Positions 27,259 through 35,402 of a DNA stretch of 64,000 nucleotides are shown here, piece after piece; position 1 is the stretch's first letter, and every line of letters starts with the position of its first letter. The position numbers were made by a program, and so were the translations under genes. The notes below the pieces were generated by a model that had not been told where the DNA came from, searched no databases, and saw nothing but the letters and a program-made list of their open reading frames with translations. This DNA is from Paenibacillus vini (GTDB lineage: Bacteria; Bacillota; Bacilli; Paenibacillales; Paenibacillaceae), in contig NZ_BOSL01000006.1 of NCBI RefSeq assembly GCF_018403325.1, positions 124,001-188,000 of the forward strand. The letters are read 5' to 3'.

Positions 27259-27416
27259 TCATAACACCACATTCCTACTGCGGGCATTCGCCCTTGATCG
27301 CCAAGGGGGATTTCAGAGAAGTCAATTCAGGCGATACATTCAACCAGCTAAGTCTGACGACCCGTTCCCTATGGTCACTTTAGCTGCTTGAACGTCAGGA
27401 ATGCCAAACGTTATCG
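27259..27416 (+). repeat. attC-like site 1
   Basis: 5' box TCATAAC (27259), 3' box GTTATCG (27410). Family C with sites 7 and 15; inner arms CATTCC/GGAATG. It closes the gene-less cassette 0; its 5' box differs by one base from the complement of the attI-like core. Confidence 0.85.
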
Positions 27417-27455
27417 GAAAGATATGCAAATGATATTAGAAAGTATGGTGATTCA

Positions 27456-27980
27456 ATGAAGCAGATTAAAGGAATTGTAGATAGCACTGCGATTGCTTAT
27501 TTTTTGTCATACAAATGTTTAATAGATAAGCACATTGAGGTATGCGATTTTTATAGTGACTTTTATTCAGCATATTTTGTACCAGCAATTACTACAGCAG
27601 CTTTTTCGTGTGAATTAGCATTGAAAAACATCATAGAGAAAGAAATAGGTAAATCTAAATCAGGTCATGATTTAAATAAGCTATTCTCACAATTAAAACA
27701 AGATACACAAAGAATAATTATAGATCGCACTGTTAGTGCATATAACTTGAAATCAAAAATACTGAAAGTTACTAGTGTAATTTCAGAATCGGATTTTATT
27801 AATTTGCTATTGAATCATAAAGACACATTTGCTATTTGGAGATATTTCTACGAGAAAGATAAGTTATCCAGCTTAGATCTAGACTTTTTAGAAGCGTTTT
27901 TGTTCTCAGTTAACGGTGTACAAGAGGATTATAAAGATTATGTTATTCATCAATTAAATTTACGGAATCTCAAATCATAG
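27456..27980 (+). CDS. HEPN-like domain protein (cassette 1)
   Basis: A 174-residue, mostly helical protein. The sequence TAAFSCELALKNIIEKE...KSGHDLNKLFSQL has the spacing of HEPN-fold proteins (E-x3-K, then GHDL-x2-LF). HEPN proteins are often RNases in toxin or phage-defence modules, but the R-x4-6-H catalytic motif is not obvious here, so activity is open. It starts 46 bp after site 1 and is the only gene of its cassette. The AT-rich composition contrasts with the backbone. Confidence 0.5.
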   Translation: MKQIKGIVDSTAIAYFLSYKCLIDKHIEVCDFYSDFYSAYFVPAITTAAFSCELALKNIIEKEIGKSKSGHDLNKLFSQLKQDTQRIIIDRTVSAYNLKSKILKVTSVISESDFINLLLNHKDTFAIWRYFYEKDKLSSLDLDFLEAFLFSVNGVQEDYKDYVIHQLNLRNLKS

Positions 27981-28022
27981 TAAAAGATATATTGTAGTAG
28001 ATTCAAAGAGGGCATATCCATC

Positions 28023-28185
28023 CGATAACAACATATCTATGCTGCGGGACTTTCGTCCCTTGGTCTGCCAGAGGTTTTTCGAAGAAGAGGAATCAGGCAG
28101 ACAACCCTGCGAGGCTAAGTGGCTACGCCACCCGGCAGCAAGCTGCCTTAAGCCTCTCGGGTTCGTAGATACACAAACGTTATAA
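28023..28185 (+). repeat. attC-like site 2
   Basis: 5' box CGATAAC, 3' box GTTATAA (28179). Inner arms TATCTA/TAGATA, central sequence of family A. The 5' box and the preceding GCATATC are complementary to GATATGC and GTTATCG at the start of cassette 1. Confidence 0.88.
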
Positions 28186-28230
28186 GAAATTGGCGCGAGA
28201 TTATTTAAAACATATTTTGGAGGTTAATTC

Positions 28231-28431
28231 ATGGAAGCTATTATTGATTTACTTAACCCATCAACTACCACAGGATCTCTGCTAATTGGTATTATTTCAG
28301 GCTTGATTTCTGGATTAATTCTGGGATTTTTTACAGGAAAGAAGTATGAATCTAATAAATTCACTACGAAAGGAAATCAAAGTCCAATAATTCATAGTTC
28401 AGATATAAAGGTGAACACACATGACAAATAA
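28231..28431 (+). CDS. Small single-span membrane protein (cassette 2)
   Basis: A 66-residue protein with a glycine-rich membrane segment (about residues 16-37, LLIGIISGLISGLILGFF) and a cytoplasmic tail. A TTTTGGAGG site precedes the ATG. The tail TTKGNQSPIIHSSDIKVN mirrors the N-terminus of the next protein (STSGDRSPIMENCNITVY). The reading frames overlap by 11 bp. The shared motif suggests that the two proteins assemble together, with this one as membrane anchor. Family unknown. Confidence 0.65.
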   Translation: MEAIIDLLNPSTTTGSLLIGIISGLISGLILGFFTGKKYESNKFTTKGNQSPIIHSSDIKVNTHDK

Positions 28432-29227
28432 ATACAGCACTTCAGGTGATCGAAGCCCAATTATGGAGAATTGTAATATTACTGTTTACAATCAGTTAAA
28501 ATTTGAAACTGTTATTGCAAGAAAAAATGAGTTGTATATTCCTTTAATTGAAGAAAGTTTTAAGTTGATTGACAAATGTAAGAGTGGGGACTTATTTTCC
28601 AGATTAGAGATTTCATTTATGAAAGAAATATTGCAGAAGCAGTACAAATATAGAGTAGACGATATACTATTATCTAAATTGAATGATATAGATAGTCTAG
28701 TAAATTCGTTTAATAAAATCGATGTAATTAATATTTGTGGCAATATCGTTGTAGATTTATTTACTAAGGGTTTTATTCAACTATACGGTGACATTATAGA
28801 TGGTGAAGCTCCGATTTATTACGATGGAGAAATTGTTCATTATGAAACTGTATTTCCAGAAGAATATGAGAACATCAGGATGATAGCATACGATAAAAGA
28901 TTAGTTATGGGTGTAGTGCAGCAATCAGATGACTATGTCATATACGAGGATGAATTTTATAACAGGTCGTTGGTGACAATGTTAGAATTTGCTTTGGCTG
29001 ATAGAAATAAGAGATATAGTTCTAGTAGAACTCCAATAATTGATTGGGCGGGAGCACCCGAATATTACATAGCGTCATTATGTAACTTTGATGAAGAATA
29101 TTCAAAAAACAAAGAAATAATCAAAAAAAGAGATATTCTTAAGGATATTTCTGTTTTATGTAAAGACATATCATCCTTAATTGATCAAAAACTTAAAGAC
29201 ATATTTGAAAGATATGAGAAGGAATAA
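28421..29227 (+). CDS. Uncharacterised protein with SPI repeat motif (cassette 2)
   Basis: A 268-residue soluble protein translated from an ATG inside the end of the preceding gene. Residues 6-23 repeat the G-D/N-x-SPI...N-I-x-V motif of the small membrane protein. The rest is mixed alpha/beta and has no motif I recognise; IPLIEESFKLIDKC and the C-terminal KDISSLIDQKLKDIFERYEKE are helical. A two-gene cassette with a membrane anchor and a soluble partner could be a defence or signalling pair, but this is speculative. Confidence 0.6.
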   Translation: MTNKYSTSGDRSPIMENCNITVYNQLKFETVIARKNELYIPLIEESFKLIDKCKSGDLFSRLEISFMKEILQKQYKYRVDDILLSKLNDIDSLVNSFNKIDVINICGNIVVDLFTKGFIQLYGDIIDGEAPIYYDGEIVHYETVFPEEYENIRMIAYDKRLVMGVVQQSDDYVIYEDEFYNRSLVTMLEFALADRNKRYSSSRTPIIDWAGAPEYYIASLCNFDEEYSKNKEIIKKRDILKDISVLCKDISSLIDQKLKDIFERYEKE

Positions 29228-29263
29228 GGGATTTGGTTGTATTTCATAGAAGGCGCCAACATC

Positions 29264-29423
29264 TTATAACACTGTATTCACGCGGCGGGCCTACCGGCCC
29301 TAGGTCCGCAGTGGCATTTCGGGGAAGTGAAAGCAGCGGACAACCCTGCACTGGCAAAGTTCGTCGGACCCGGGGCTCTGCCCCTTAAGCCAGTGAGGGT
29401 TCGTGAATACAAGAACGTTAACT
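29264..29423 (+). repeat. attC-like site 3
   Basis: 5' box TTATAAC, 3' box GTTAACT (29417). Inner arms GTATTCACG/CGTGAATAC, family A. GCGCCAA before the 5' box is complementary to TTGGCGC after the 3' box of site 2. Confidence 0.88.
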
Positions 29424-29487
29424 GAAATCATTGCGGACAAAGACAGAAGAAGAAAAACAAGAAAGAGAAAACGATGGAGTGATCATT

Positions 29488-29823
29488 ATGGCCTTCGATG
29501 CTTTTACTAAGAAAAGACTTAAAAAAATATTAAATAACTACATAGAACAGAAGATCCCCGAACATCTGAAAACAGAATATAAGATATTGTATAAGTTTCG
29601 AGGTGAAACAATTACTCTTTCACAAGATAGACCTTCATATAGACCTGGGCATCGAGTCGAATTGTCGGTTGCTCAATTCAGATATGTATATAGCAAATGG
29701 GAAGTATATTGGAAAGACAGTAGGGATAAGTGGCATTTCGTAGAAGACATTAAACCGATAGATGACTTTGCAAAACAGTTGAATACTATTGATAGAAATG
29801 AATATGGATATCTGTGGATGTAG
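29488..29823 (+). CDS. DUF3024-like protein (cassette 3)
   Basis: About 111 residues from ATG 29488 (GATGGAGTGATC upstream); the frame is open to 29431. The pattern PEHLKTEYKILYKFRGETITLSQDRP followed by VAQFRYVYSKWEVYWKDSRDKWH is that of DUF3024, a small beta-rich domain of unknown function. It is the only gene between sites 3 and 4. Confidence 0.7.
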   Translation: MAFDAFTKKRLKKILNNYIEQKIPEHLKTEYKILYKFRGETITLSQDRPSYRPGHRVELSVAQFRYVYSKWEVYWKDSRDKWHFVEDIKPIDDFAKQLNTIDRNEYGYLWM

Positions 29824-29844
29824 CTCGAAGAGGGCAATGACATC

Positions 29845-30026
29845 AGTTAACACAGTATTCACGCGGCGGGGCTATCGCCCCTTGGTCCGCTCGAGGATTT
29901 TCGAGGGAGTGGGATCAGGCGGACAACCCTGCACTGGCTAAGTCTTCGACACGGCGGACCGATCGCTGCGCTTAATCGGTCGGCAGCTTAAGTCAGTGAG
30001 GGTTCCTGAATACGACAACGTTATCT
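29845..30026 (+). repeat. attC-like site 4
   Basis: 5' box AGTTAAC, 3' box GTTATCT (30020). Inner arms GTATTC/GAATAC, family A with a long central extension. GCAATGA before the box pairs with TCATTGC at the start of cassette 3. Confidence 0.88.
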
Positions 30027-30060
30027 GAAACTTCCGCTTGGGATGAGAGAGGGTAAATCA

Positions 30061-30462
30061 ATGAAGATCACATATAGTGAATGCAAAGAGATTTCTAGAG
30101 AACAGCTACAAAACTTGTTTAAATCTCTCGATTGGAAATCAGGCGACTTTCCAGATGAATTACAAGAAGTAATGAAGAATTCACACTCTGTGGTAACGGC
30201 TTGGTACCAAGGTGAATTAATTGGATTGGTGAACGCATTATCTGACGGCGTGATGACAGTTTATTTTCATTACATGCTTGTACATCCAAATTATCAGAAT
30301 AAGGGCATAGGTAAGAACATATTAGAAATGATTTTAAGTAGATATGAAGGCTACAAGAATAAATTGCTAATTTCTTACGAGAATGCTGAATCATTTTATA
30401 GGAAAGCTGGATTTAAACCTGAAGAAGGAACGATTGCAATGTTTATAACTGACATGGTCTAA
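30061..30462 (+). CDS. GNAT-family N-acetyltransferase (cassette 4)
   Basis: 133 residues from ATG 30061 with GAGAGGG upstream. The acetyl-CoA loop is visible as HPNYQNKGIGKNILEMIL, preceded by the strand VYFHYMLVHP; the C-terminal ENAESFYRKAGFKPEEG is also typical. The substrate is unknown. Small GNAT proteins of this kind are common integron cargo. Confidence 0.85.
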   Translation: MKITYSECKEISREQLQNLFKSLDWKSGDFPDELQEVMKNSHSVVTAWYQGELIGLVNALSDGVMTVYFHYMLVHPNYQNKGIGKNILEMILSRYEGYKNKLLISYENAESFYRKAGFKPEEGTIAMFITDMV

Positions 30463-30505
30463 TTCAAAAGCGGTGTGTGAGTAATTCGAGGATGGCGGAA
30501 GCATC

Positions 30506-30665
30506 CGATAACAATATGTTCACGCATCGGGGCATACGCCCCTCGGTCCCAGAAGATAAGTCGAAGAAGTGATTGCTTGGCCACATCCGCACCGACTAAC
30601 TGCGCAAGCGCAGCCGCCCTACGGGCTTAAGTCGGTGGGACGTCGTGAACACGGAAACGTTAGGC
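30506..30665 (+). repeat. attC-like site 5
   Basis: 5' box CGATAAC, 3' box GTTAGGC (30659). Inner arms TGTTCACG/CGTGAACA, family D. GCGGAAG before the 5' box is complementary to CTTCCGC at the start of cassette 4; the boxes themselves differ by one base. Confidence 0.86.
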
Positions 30666-30714
30666 GAAATACTTGAGGATACGAATTAAAAGCAAATACA
30701 CAGGAGTTGAATAA

Positions 30715-31215
30715 ATGATCGAAACCGAGAGGCTTGTTTTTCGAAAGTATACTACTAATGATTTGGCTTTGCTTTTTGGTATGACTAACGATCCGGATGT
30801 TATGAGATATATAAGACATGGTAGGCCTTGGACTAAGGAGGAGACAATTGAAAGTTTGAATCGTTTTATAGGTTGGAATGAAGACGGAATTGGCTTGCAG
30901 CTCGCATTCAGCAAGGAAGATGGAAAATTAATTGGACATTCTGGACTTATCCCCCAAACCGTAGAAGGAAACCAGGAAATTGAAGTTGGTTACTGGGTGA
31001 TTAAGGAAGCATGGGGTAAGGGATATGGATTTGAACAAGCAAAAGCTTGGAAAGAATATGGATTAAGCCAATTGGGACTATCTAGATTAGTGTCCCTCAT
31101 ACATCATGGGAATATCAGATCGATGAAAGTTGCGGAGAAGAACGGGATGAAACACGAGAAGGATATTGATTTTAATAATAAGAATATAGCCTTATTTTCA
31201 ATAGATATTTTATAA
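30715..31215 (+). CDS. GNAT-family N-acetyltransferase, RimJ/RimL type (cassette 5)
   Basis: 166 residues; starts MIETERLVFRKYTTNDLALLFGM, the usual opening of RimJ/RimL-like acetyltransferases, and contains EIEVGYWVIKEAWGKGYGFEQAKAW as the acetyl-CoA binding region and NIRSMKVAEKNGMKHE near the end. CACAGGAGTTG precedes the ATG. Substrate unknown. Confidence 0.85.
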   Translation: MIETERLVFRKYTTNDLALLFGMTNDPDVMRYIRHGRPWTKEETIESLNRFIGWNEDGIGLQLAFSKEDGKLIGHSGLIPQTVEGNQEIEVGYWVIKEAWGKGYGFEQAKAWKEYGLSQLGLSRLVSLIHHGNIRSMKVAEKNGMKHEKDIDFNNKNIALFSIDIL

Positions 31216-31245
31216 GTGAGTTTATTCGAAGAGGTCAGGTACATC

Positions 31246-31405
31246 GCCTAACAATATGTTCTCGCATCGGGGGACAAGCCCCCTCGGTCCCGGAAGGAAA
31301 GTCGAAGAAGCGATTGCCGGGACACATCCGCACCACCTAACCGCATCGCAGCCGGTCCTACGGACCTTAGGTTGGTGGGACGTCGTGAACACGGAAACGT
31401 TAGGC
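31246..31405 (+). repeat. attC-like site 6
   Basis: 5' box GCCTAAC, 3' box GTTAGGC (31399). Family D, inner arms TGTTC/GAACA. The 5' box is the exact complement of the 3' box of site 5. Confidence 0.88.
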
Positions 31406-31453
31406 GAAATCGTCAAAAATCTCATTACTAACACTAGAAAGTTGGTTTCGAAG

Positions 31454-31879
31454 ATGAGCATACAGATTAAATGCGTTGCAGGAGTAATTATGCTAGACGG
31501 AATGAATAAAGTGTTACTACAAAGAAGAGGGGATGATTACAACTGGTGTATACCTGGTGGTGGAATGGATCTAGGAGAGACAGTTGAAGAGACTGCAAAA
31601 CGAGAGGTTTACGAAGAGACAGGACTCGTTATTGATGAGATGAAGCTATTTAATGTGTATTCTGGTGAAAGTCAGCATCATATATATCCTGATGGAAATG
31701 AATTTTATTTTGTGAATGTCGTTTATGTAAGCAGAGCATATAAGGGAGAGGTATTAATAGATGGGGAGGAAACAAAGGAGTTAAAATATTTTGATATATA
31801 CGAACTTCCTCAAACTCTTTCAAAGACGAATGTACCTGTTTTTGAAGATTTAAGAAGAAGATTAAGTGAAATTAAGTAA
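31454..31879 (+). CDS. NUDIX hydrolase (cassette 6, first of two near-identical copies)
   Basis: 141 residues from ATG 31454; the frame is open further upstream but through the attC site. The NUDIX box is complete: GGGMDLGETVEETAKREVYEETGL, with the REVYEE core. NUDIX enzymes hydrolyse nucleoside diphosphate derivatives; the substrate cannot be inferred. The whole 674-base cassette (31400-32073) recurs at 37676-38349 with about three base differences, one changing DDYNW to DDNNW. A strong ribosome binding site is not visible. Confidence 0.88.
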   Translation: MSIQIKCVAGVIMLDGMNKVLLQRRGDDYNWCIPGGGMDLGETVEETAKREVYEETGLVIDEMKLFNVYSGESQHHIYPDGNEFYFVNVVYVSRAYKGEVLIDGEETKELKYFDIYELPQTLSKTNVPVFEDLRRRLSEIK

Positions 31880-31921
31880 TACATATTACATACATGATTA
31901 TTCAATGAAGTTGACGACATC

Positions 31922-32079
31922 GCCTAACACCACATTCCTACTGCGGGCATTCGCCCTTGATCGCCAAGAGGGATAACAGAGAAGTTAGTTCAGGCGATAC
32001 ATTCAACCAGCTAAGTCTGACGACCCGTTCCCTGCGGTCACTTAAGCTGCTTGAACGTCAGGAATGCCAAACGTTATAC
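31922..32079 (+). repeat. attC-like site 7
   Basis: 5' box GCCTAAC, 3' box GTTATAC (32073). Family C, identical to site 15 up to the G|TTAT point where the two diverge. Confidence 0.88.
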
Positions 32080-32115
32080 GAAATACTCGAAGAGCGATAC
32101 TAAAGGAAGTGAAAA

Positions 32116-32490
32116 ATGAAAAGTAGAGTTCTTTTTTTATTAATAGTAATGTTTCTCTTAGCAGGATGCTCACAAGACAAAGCGATAACCTTGAAGGGTA
32201 ATTGGATAGCCGAATATGCCGATCAAAAAGTTCAAACAAATGAAGAACTAAGTCAATTCAACTATTTGGAAGTGAACTCCAACAGTATTAATATGAAGAA
32301 CTTTATATATCAGATTCATGATAACAATTCTACAAGAGTATTTAATGATATTGATAAGGAAGTGAAGTATGAACTGAAAGAAGCTAACCAAATTGAAATA
32401 GGAAATAAGCAATATGAAATTGTAATTAAGAAAAATACTATGATAATTAAAAACGAAAATATTGAAGTTCATTATATAAAAGAAGAATAA
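32116..32490 (+). CDS. Small lipoprotein (cassette 7)
   Basis: 124 residues: signal LFLLIVMFLLAGC with lipidated Cys18, then a beta-rich domain of about 100 residues with repeated I/V-K-x-N patterns. AAAGGAAGTG precedes the ATG. It should be anchored to the outer face of the membrane. No family recognised. Confidence 0.75.
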   Translation: MKSRVLFLLIVMFLLAGCSQDKAITLKGNWIAEYADQKVQTNEELSQFNYLEVNSNSINMKNFIYQIHDNNSTRVFNDIDKEVKYELKEANQIEIGNKQYEIVIKKNTMIIKNENIEVHYIKEE

Positions 32491-32530
32491 AAGAATGTAG
32501 TTGAAGTTATTTCAGGGAGTCGAGTACATC

Positions 32531-32676
32531 GCATAACACCGTATTCACGCTGCGGGACTTCCGTCCCTTGGTTGTCAGATGTATAATCATGGTAGATACA
32601 GCAGACAACAAACGACCCAGCCTAAGATAAGAGCTATCTAAGGCTGGGTCGTTTCGTGAATACAAGAACGTTATCC
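32531..32676 (+). repeat. attC-like site 8
   Basis: 5' box GCATAAC, 3' box GTTATCC (32670). Inner arms GTATTCACG/CGTGAATAC; family B, whose centre is a long GACCCAGCCT...AGGCTGGGTC hairpin. Confidence 0.87.
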
Positions 32677-32724
32677 GAAATACTCGAAAATTCTAAGTAA
32701 AATAAATAATCTAAGGAGAATATT

Positions 32725-33432
32725 ATGAAAGAAGTAATTGTAGGGCATGGCGGAGACTATTTGTCATTTAAAGAAATTGATTTTTCAATTATTGCTAATG
32801 ATTTCAGATTCCTTCCATTTTACAGAGATGATTTATTTCTTGGAATGCAAGCAATGAATATTGGTATTATTGATCCCAACATTACTCAATATGAATATAT
32901 TTTATTGGAAACGTATATTGAGAAAGAGAAAACTCCATCATTCGAAGCCATGACTGTAGGGGCATTCTCCCAGATGTGGATATTCGCATTGTATGAAATT
33001 CTACGCTTATGGCGAGATAGAAGGTATGAATTTAGTAAGCTCTTTAAAAACGGTGGTATAGAGTTAAAGTTAAAGAAATTAAGTACCGATGATGAAATGA
33101 ACATAACTTTACTTGATAGAAGGAAACAATTAGAGAAATATGGAGAGGATCAGTCATTCAGGAATGAGATTGAATATTGTTGGGAGCAGTTAGAACCCGT
33201 ATACCGAATGGTTGAGTTATTTAGAATGAATATGGCCAAACATGCAGCACCTGGAAAGAGTAATGCTATTCCAATGGCGCCAGGATATGGGCGGATTAAC
33301 ATGCTGTGTGGTGCATTGGATTATGAATTAATTATAGATAGAAATAGTTATGAATTGTTAAATCGAAGAGATGTTGCAGATAATTTAAGAAATGTACTAC
33401 TAAATATTAGAGCAAACAAAAAAACTCCTTAG
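32725..33432 (+). CDS. Unknown cytoplasmic protein (cassette 8)
   Basis: 235 residues, no signal or membrane segment. Largely helical, with FSQMWIFALYEILRLWRDRRYEFSKL and CWEQLEPVYRMVELFRMNMAKHAAP as prominent helices, and a C-terminal tail KKTP. I recognise no family. TAAGGAGAATA precedes the ATG, and the gene fills the cassette between sites 8 and 9. Confidence 0.65.
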   Translation: MKEVIVGHGGDYLSFKEIDFSIIANDFRFLPFYRDDLFLGMQAMNIGIIDPNITQYEYILLETYIEKEKTPSFEAMTVGAFSQMWIFALYEILRLWRDRRYEFSKLFKNGGIELKLKKLSTDDEMNITLLDRRKQLEKYGEDQSFRNEIEYCWEQLEPVYRMVELFRMNMAKHAAPGKSNAIPMAPGYGRINMLCGALDYELIIDRNSYELLNRRDVADNLRNVLLNIRANKKTP

Positions 33433-33456
33433 TCTATTCGAGATGTCGAGTGCTTC

Positions 33457-33616
33457 GGATAACAACGTATTCACGCTGCGGAACTGACGTTCCTTGGTCT
33501 GCAGAGGCAATGGCATAGAAGTAAATTCAGCAGACAACCCTGCACTGGCTAAGTCCATCGGACCCGGGGCTACGCCCCTTAAGCCAGTTAGGGTTCGTGA
33601 ATACAAAACGTTATAT
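33457..33616 (+). repeat. attC-like site 9
   Basis: 5' box GGATAAC, 3' box GTTATAT (33610). Inner arms GTATTCACG/CGTGAATAC, family A. TCGAGT and the box are complementary to the start of cassette 8. Confidence 0.88.
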
Positions 33617-33652
33617 GAAAGATAGGCAAATACAATAATGAAGGAGTTAATA

Positions 33653-34129
33653 ATGGAACCCCAATTAAAAGAAATTGCTGAAAAAACATTAAAATTTCTT
33701 TGTGTTGGATCTCAAGTAGAAGGAATCAAATTCTACGGAACGCAATTATTGTTTTCGGAAACAGATTCCAATAAAGATAGGATAGATGGGCAAATATATT
33801 TAAATATAGAGAGTCGCTTCGTGCTAAGCAAGTCAGAAAAATTTGAGTTTCCAATAAGAGAAGAAGAAGTACCTGATTTAGATTGGATTGAGGGGTATAA
33901 ATTATTGTGTGAGTTAAGATTGAAGAAAGTATCTAATGTAACTTTAGGTGAAGATATACCTCATTTATTTATAAGTTTCGAATCAGGTGAAATACTTTCT
34001 GTGTATGGTCATCATGACAAATATGAGCCTTGGCAACTGGGGGTTTGGGGTAATTCAAATATAGATGAACACTGGGAAGTGATAGTTGTACCTGGTGATG
34101 AGATCGCAATATTTGCACCAAATATATGA
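33653..34129 (+). CDS. Unknown protein (cassette 9)
   Basis: 158 residues from ATG 33653, chosen because AAGGAG lies six bases before it; an ATG at 33638 is also in frame. The sequence is beta-rich (QIYLNIESRFVL, LFISFESGEILSVYGHHDKYEPWQLG) and resembles small DUF6188-like immunity or unknown proteins only in general style. No motif recognised. Confidence 0.62.
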   Translation: MEPQLKEIAEKTLKFLCVGSQVEGIKFYGTQLLFSETDSNKDRIDGQIYLNIESRFVLSKSEKFEFPIREEEVPDLDWIEGYKLLCELRLKKVSNVTLGEDIPHLFISFESGEILSVYGHHDKYEPWQLGVWGNSNIDEHWEVIVVPGDEIAIFAPNI

Positions 34130-34155
34130 GAGTAACTCAAGAAGGCCTATCCTTC

Positions 34156-34300
34156 ATATAACACAGTATTCACGCAGCGGGGCTATCACCCCTTGGTTGT
34201 CAGATGTATAATCATGGGAGTAGCTCAGACAACAAATGACCCAGCCTAAGATAAGAGCTATCTAAGGCTGGGTCGTTTCGTGAATACAAGAACGTTATAT
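34156..34300 (+). repeat. attC-like site 10
   Basis: 5' box ATATAAC, 3' box GTTATAT (34294). Family B hairpin, inner arms GTATTCACG/CGTGAATAC. GCCTATC before the 5' box pairs with GATAGGC at the start of cassette 9. Confidence 0.88.
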
Positions 34301-34325
34301 GAAATAATACGAAAAGAGGATAACA

Positions 34326-35204
34326 ATGAAAGAAGAGAAATATTTTTCAGAACTTGATAGGAAAATTAAGAATTTGCCGAAGCCAAAAATAGTGCCAGCA
34401 ATCTGTTGTTGGTCCGATTTATTGGGTTTTGGAGGAAAATTCACAGAAAACAATTGGATTCTTGGTGAGAGACAATGGAGTGAGGTTATAAATCGTTTAG
34501 TGAATGTTCAAACAATATTAGCAAGGTTTTTACAGCCTGGCTACGAGTATTCATTGGTTCTTAATGATGGAATTGTAAGAAGTTATTTAATGGATAATGG
34601 TATAGATCATATACAAATGTTGAGTTTATGGCTTCGAAGTTGTGTTTTTTTCCACAATGAAGTATTGGAAAGTGAAAGAAAAAATAAATTACCTGGACTT
34701 AGAACAATAATTGCTGCCGGGGATAGGGCCATACATAACTGGGATGATATCAAATTTAGTGATTATGTGTATAACTATTCAAAGGTGCACCCTAGTGGGT
34801 TAAGTTCTTTTGAAAGAAGCGGAAATAATCCAACAATTATGATTAATCCTAGTCCATTACAAATGAACACTGCCTTTTCTAAAGCATTTATACTAGATGA
34901 AGCGGGATCAAAAAGCGGCGTGGGTGGTGCAAGTTTTTACCTGGATGAATCTTTTTTAAAATTATTAATGTATTTATCGCAAGAAGTGGACCATTGCGAA
35001 GGATATATTTGGGATGAGTATAATGATAAAGTTGTGTTTGCTATTCCAATAAAAGGTTACGGGCATTTATATCACTTAGGTTTTGAATTGGAACTGCCCG
35101 AAATAAATATTGATTTAAATGCATTAAAAACAAAAGTATATAAAGTTGTCTCGTTTTTTCCACATGATGAAGATCCAAAGGAATTTAAAATTGAAATATT
35201 TTGA
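34326..35204 (+). CDS. Unknown protein, possibly with a nucleotide-cyclase-like fold (cassette 10)
   Basis: 292 residues with no signal peptide. The opening VPAICCWSDLLGFGG and the later YEYSLVLNDGIVRSY have the strand-Asp pattern of class III cyclase-like domains (first metal Asp, then a second Asp in a following strand), but the similarity is weak and key residues cannot be assigned. Later parts are not recognised. If right, it could be a signalling protein; otherwise hypothetical. AAGAGGATAAC precedes the ATG. Confidence 0.55.
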   Translation: MKEEKYFSELDRKIKNLPKPKIVPAICCWSDLLGFGGKFTENNWILGERQWSEVINRLVNVQTILARFLQPGYEYSLVLNDGIVRSYLMDNGIDHIQMLSLWLRSCVFFHNEVLESERKNKLPGLRTIIAAGDRAIHNWDDIKFSDYVYNYSKVHPSGLSSFERSGNNPTIMINPSPLQMNTAFSKAFILDEAGSKSGVGGASFYLDESFLKLLMYLSQEVDHCEGYIWDEYNDKVVFAIPIKGYGHLYHLGFELELPEINIDLNALKTKVYKVVSFFPHDEDPKEFKIEIF

Positions 35205-35233
35205 TAGTTAGTGCCTAGATGTCATGTTACTTC

Positions 35234-35378
35234 ATATAACAAAGCATCTTCGCTGCGGGGCATTAGCCCCTTGGTTGTCAGATGTTTAATCATGGAAGTA
35301 AATCAGACAACACACGACCCGGCCTAAGATAAGAGCTATCTATGGCCGGGTCGCGTCGCAGATGCGGAAACGTTAGGC
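35234..35378 (+). repeat. attC-like site 11
   Basis: 5' box ATATAAC, 3' box GTTAGGC (35372). Family B hairpin but with inner arms GCATCT/AGATGC, a compensated variant of the usual GTATTC/GAATAC. Confidence 0.87.
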
Positions 35379-35402
35379 GAAACTTCCTTAAGGAGCAATA
35401 TA

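Noticed and set aside
31256-31453. Upstream extension of the NUDIX frame (and similar extensions at 37619, 38327 and 36775)
   Set aside because: The extension reads through the attC site; internal starts fit the family length and, at 36835 and 38402, a ribosome binding site.
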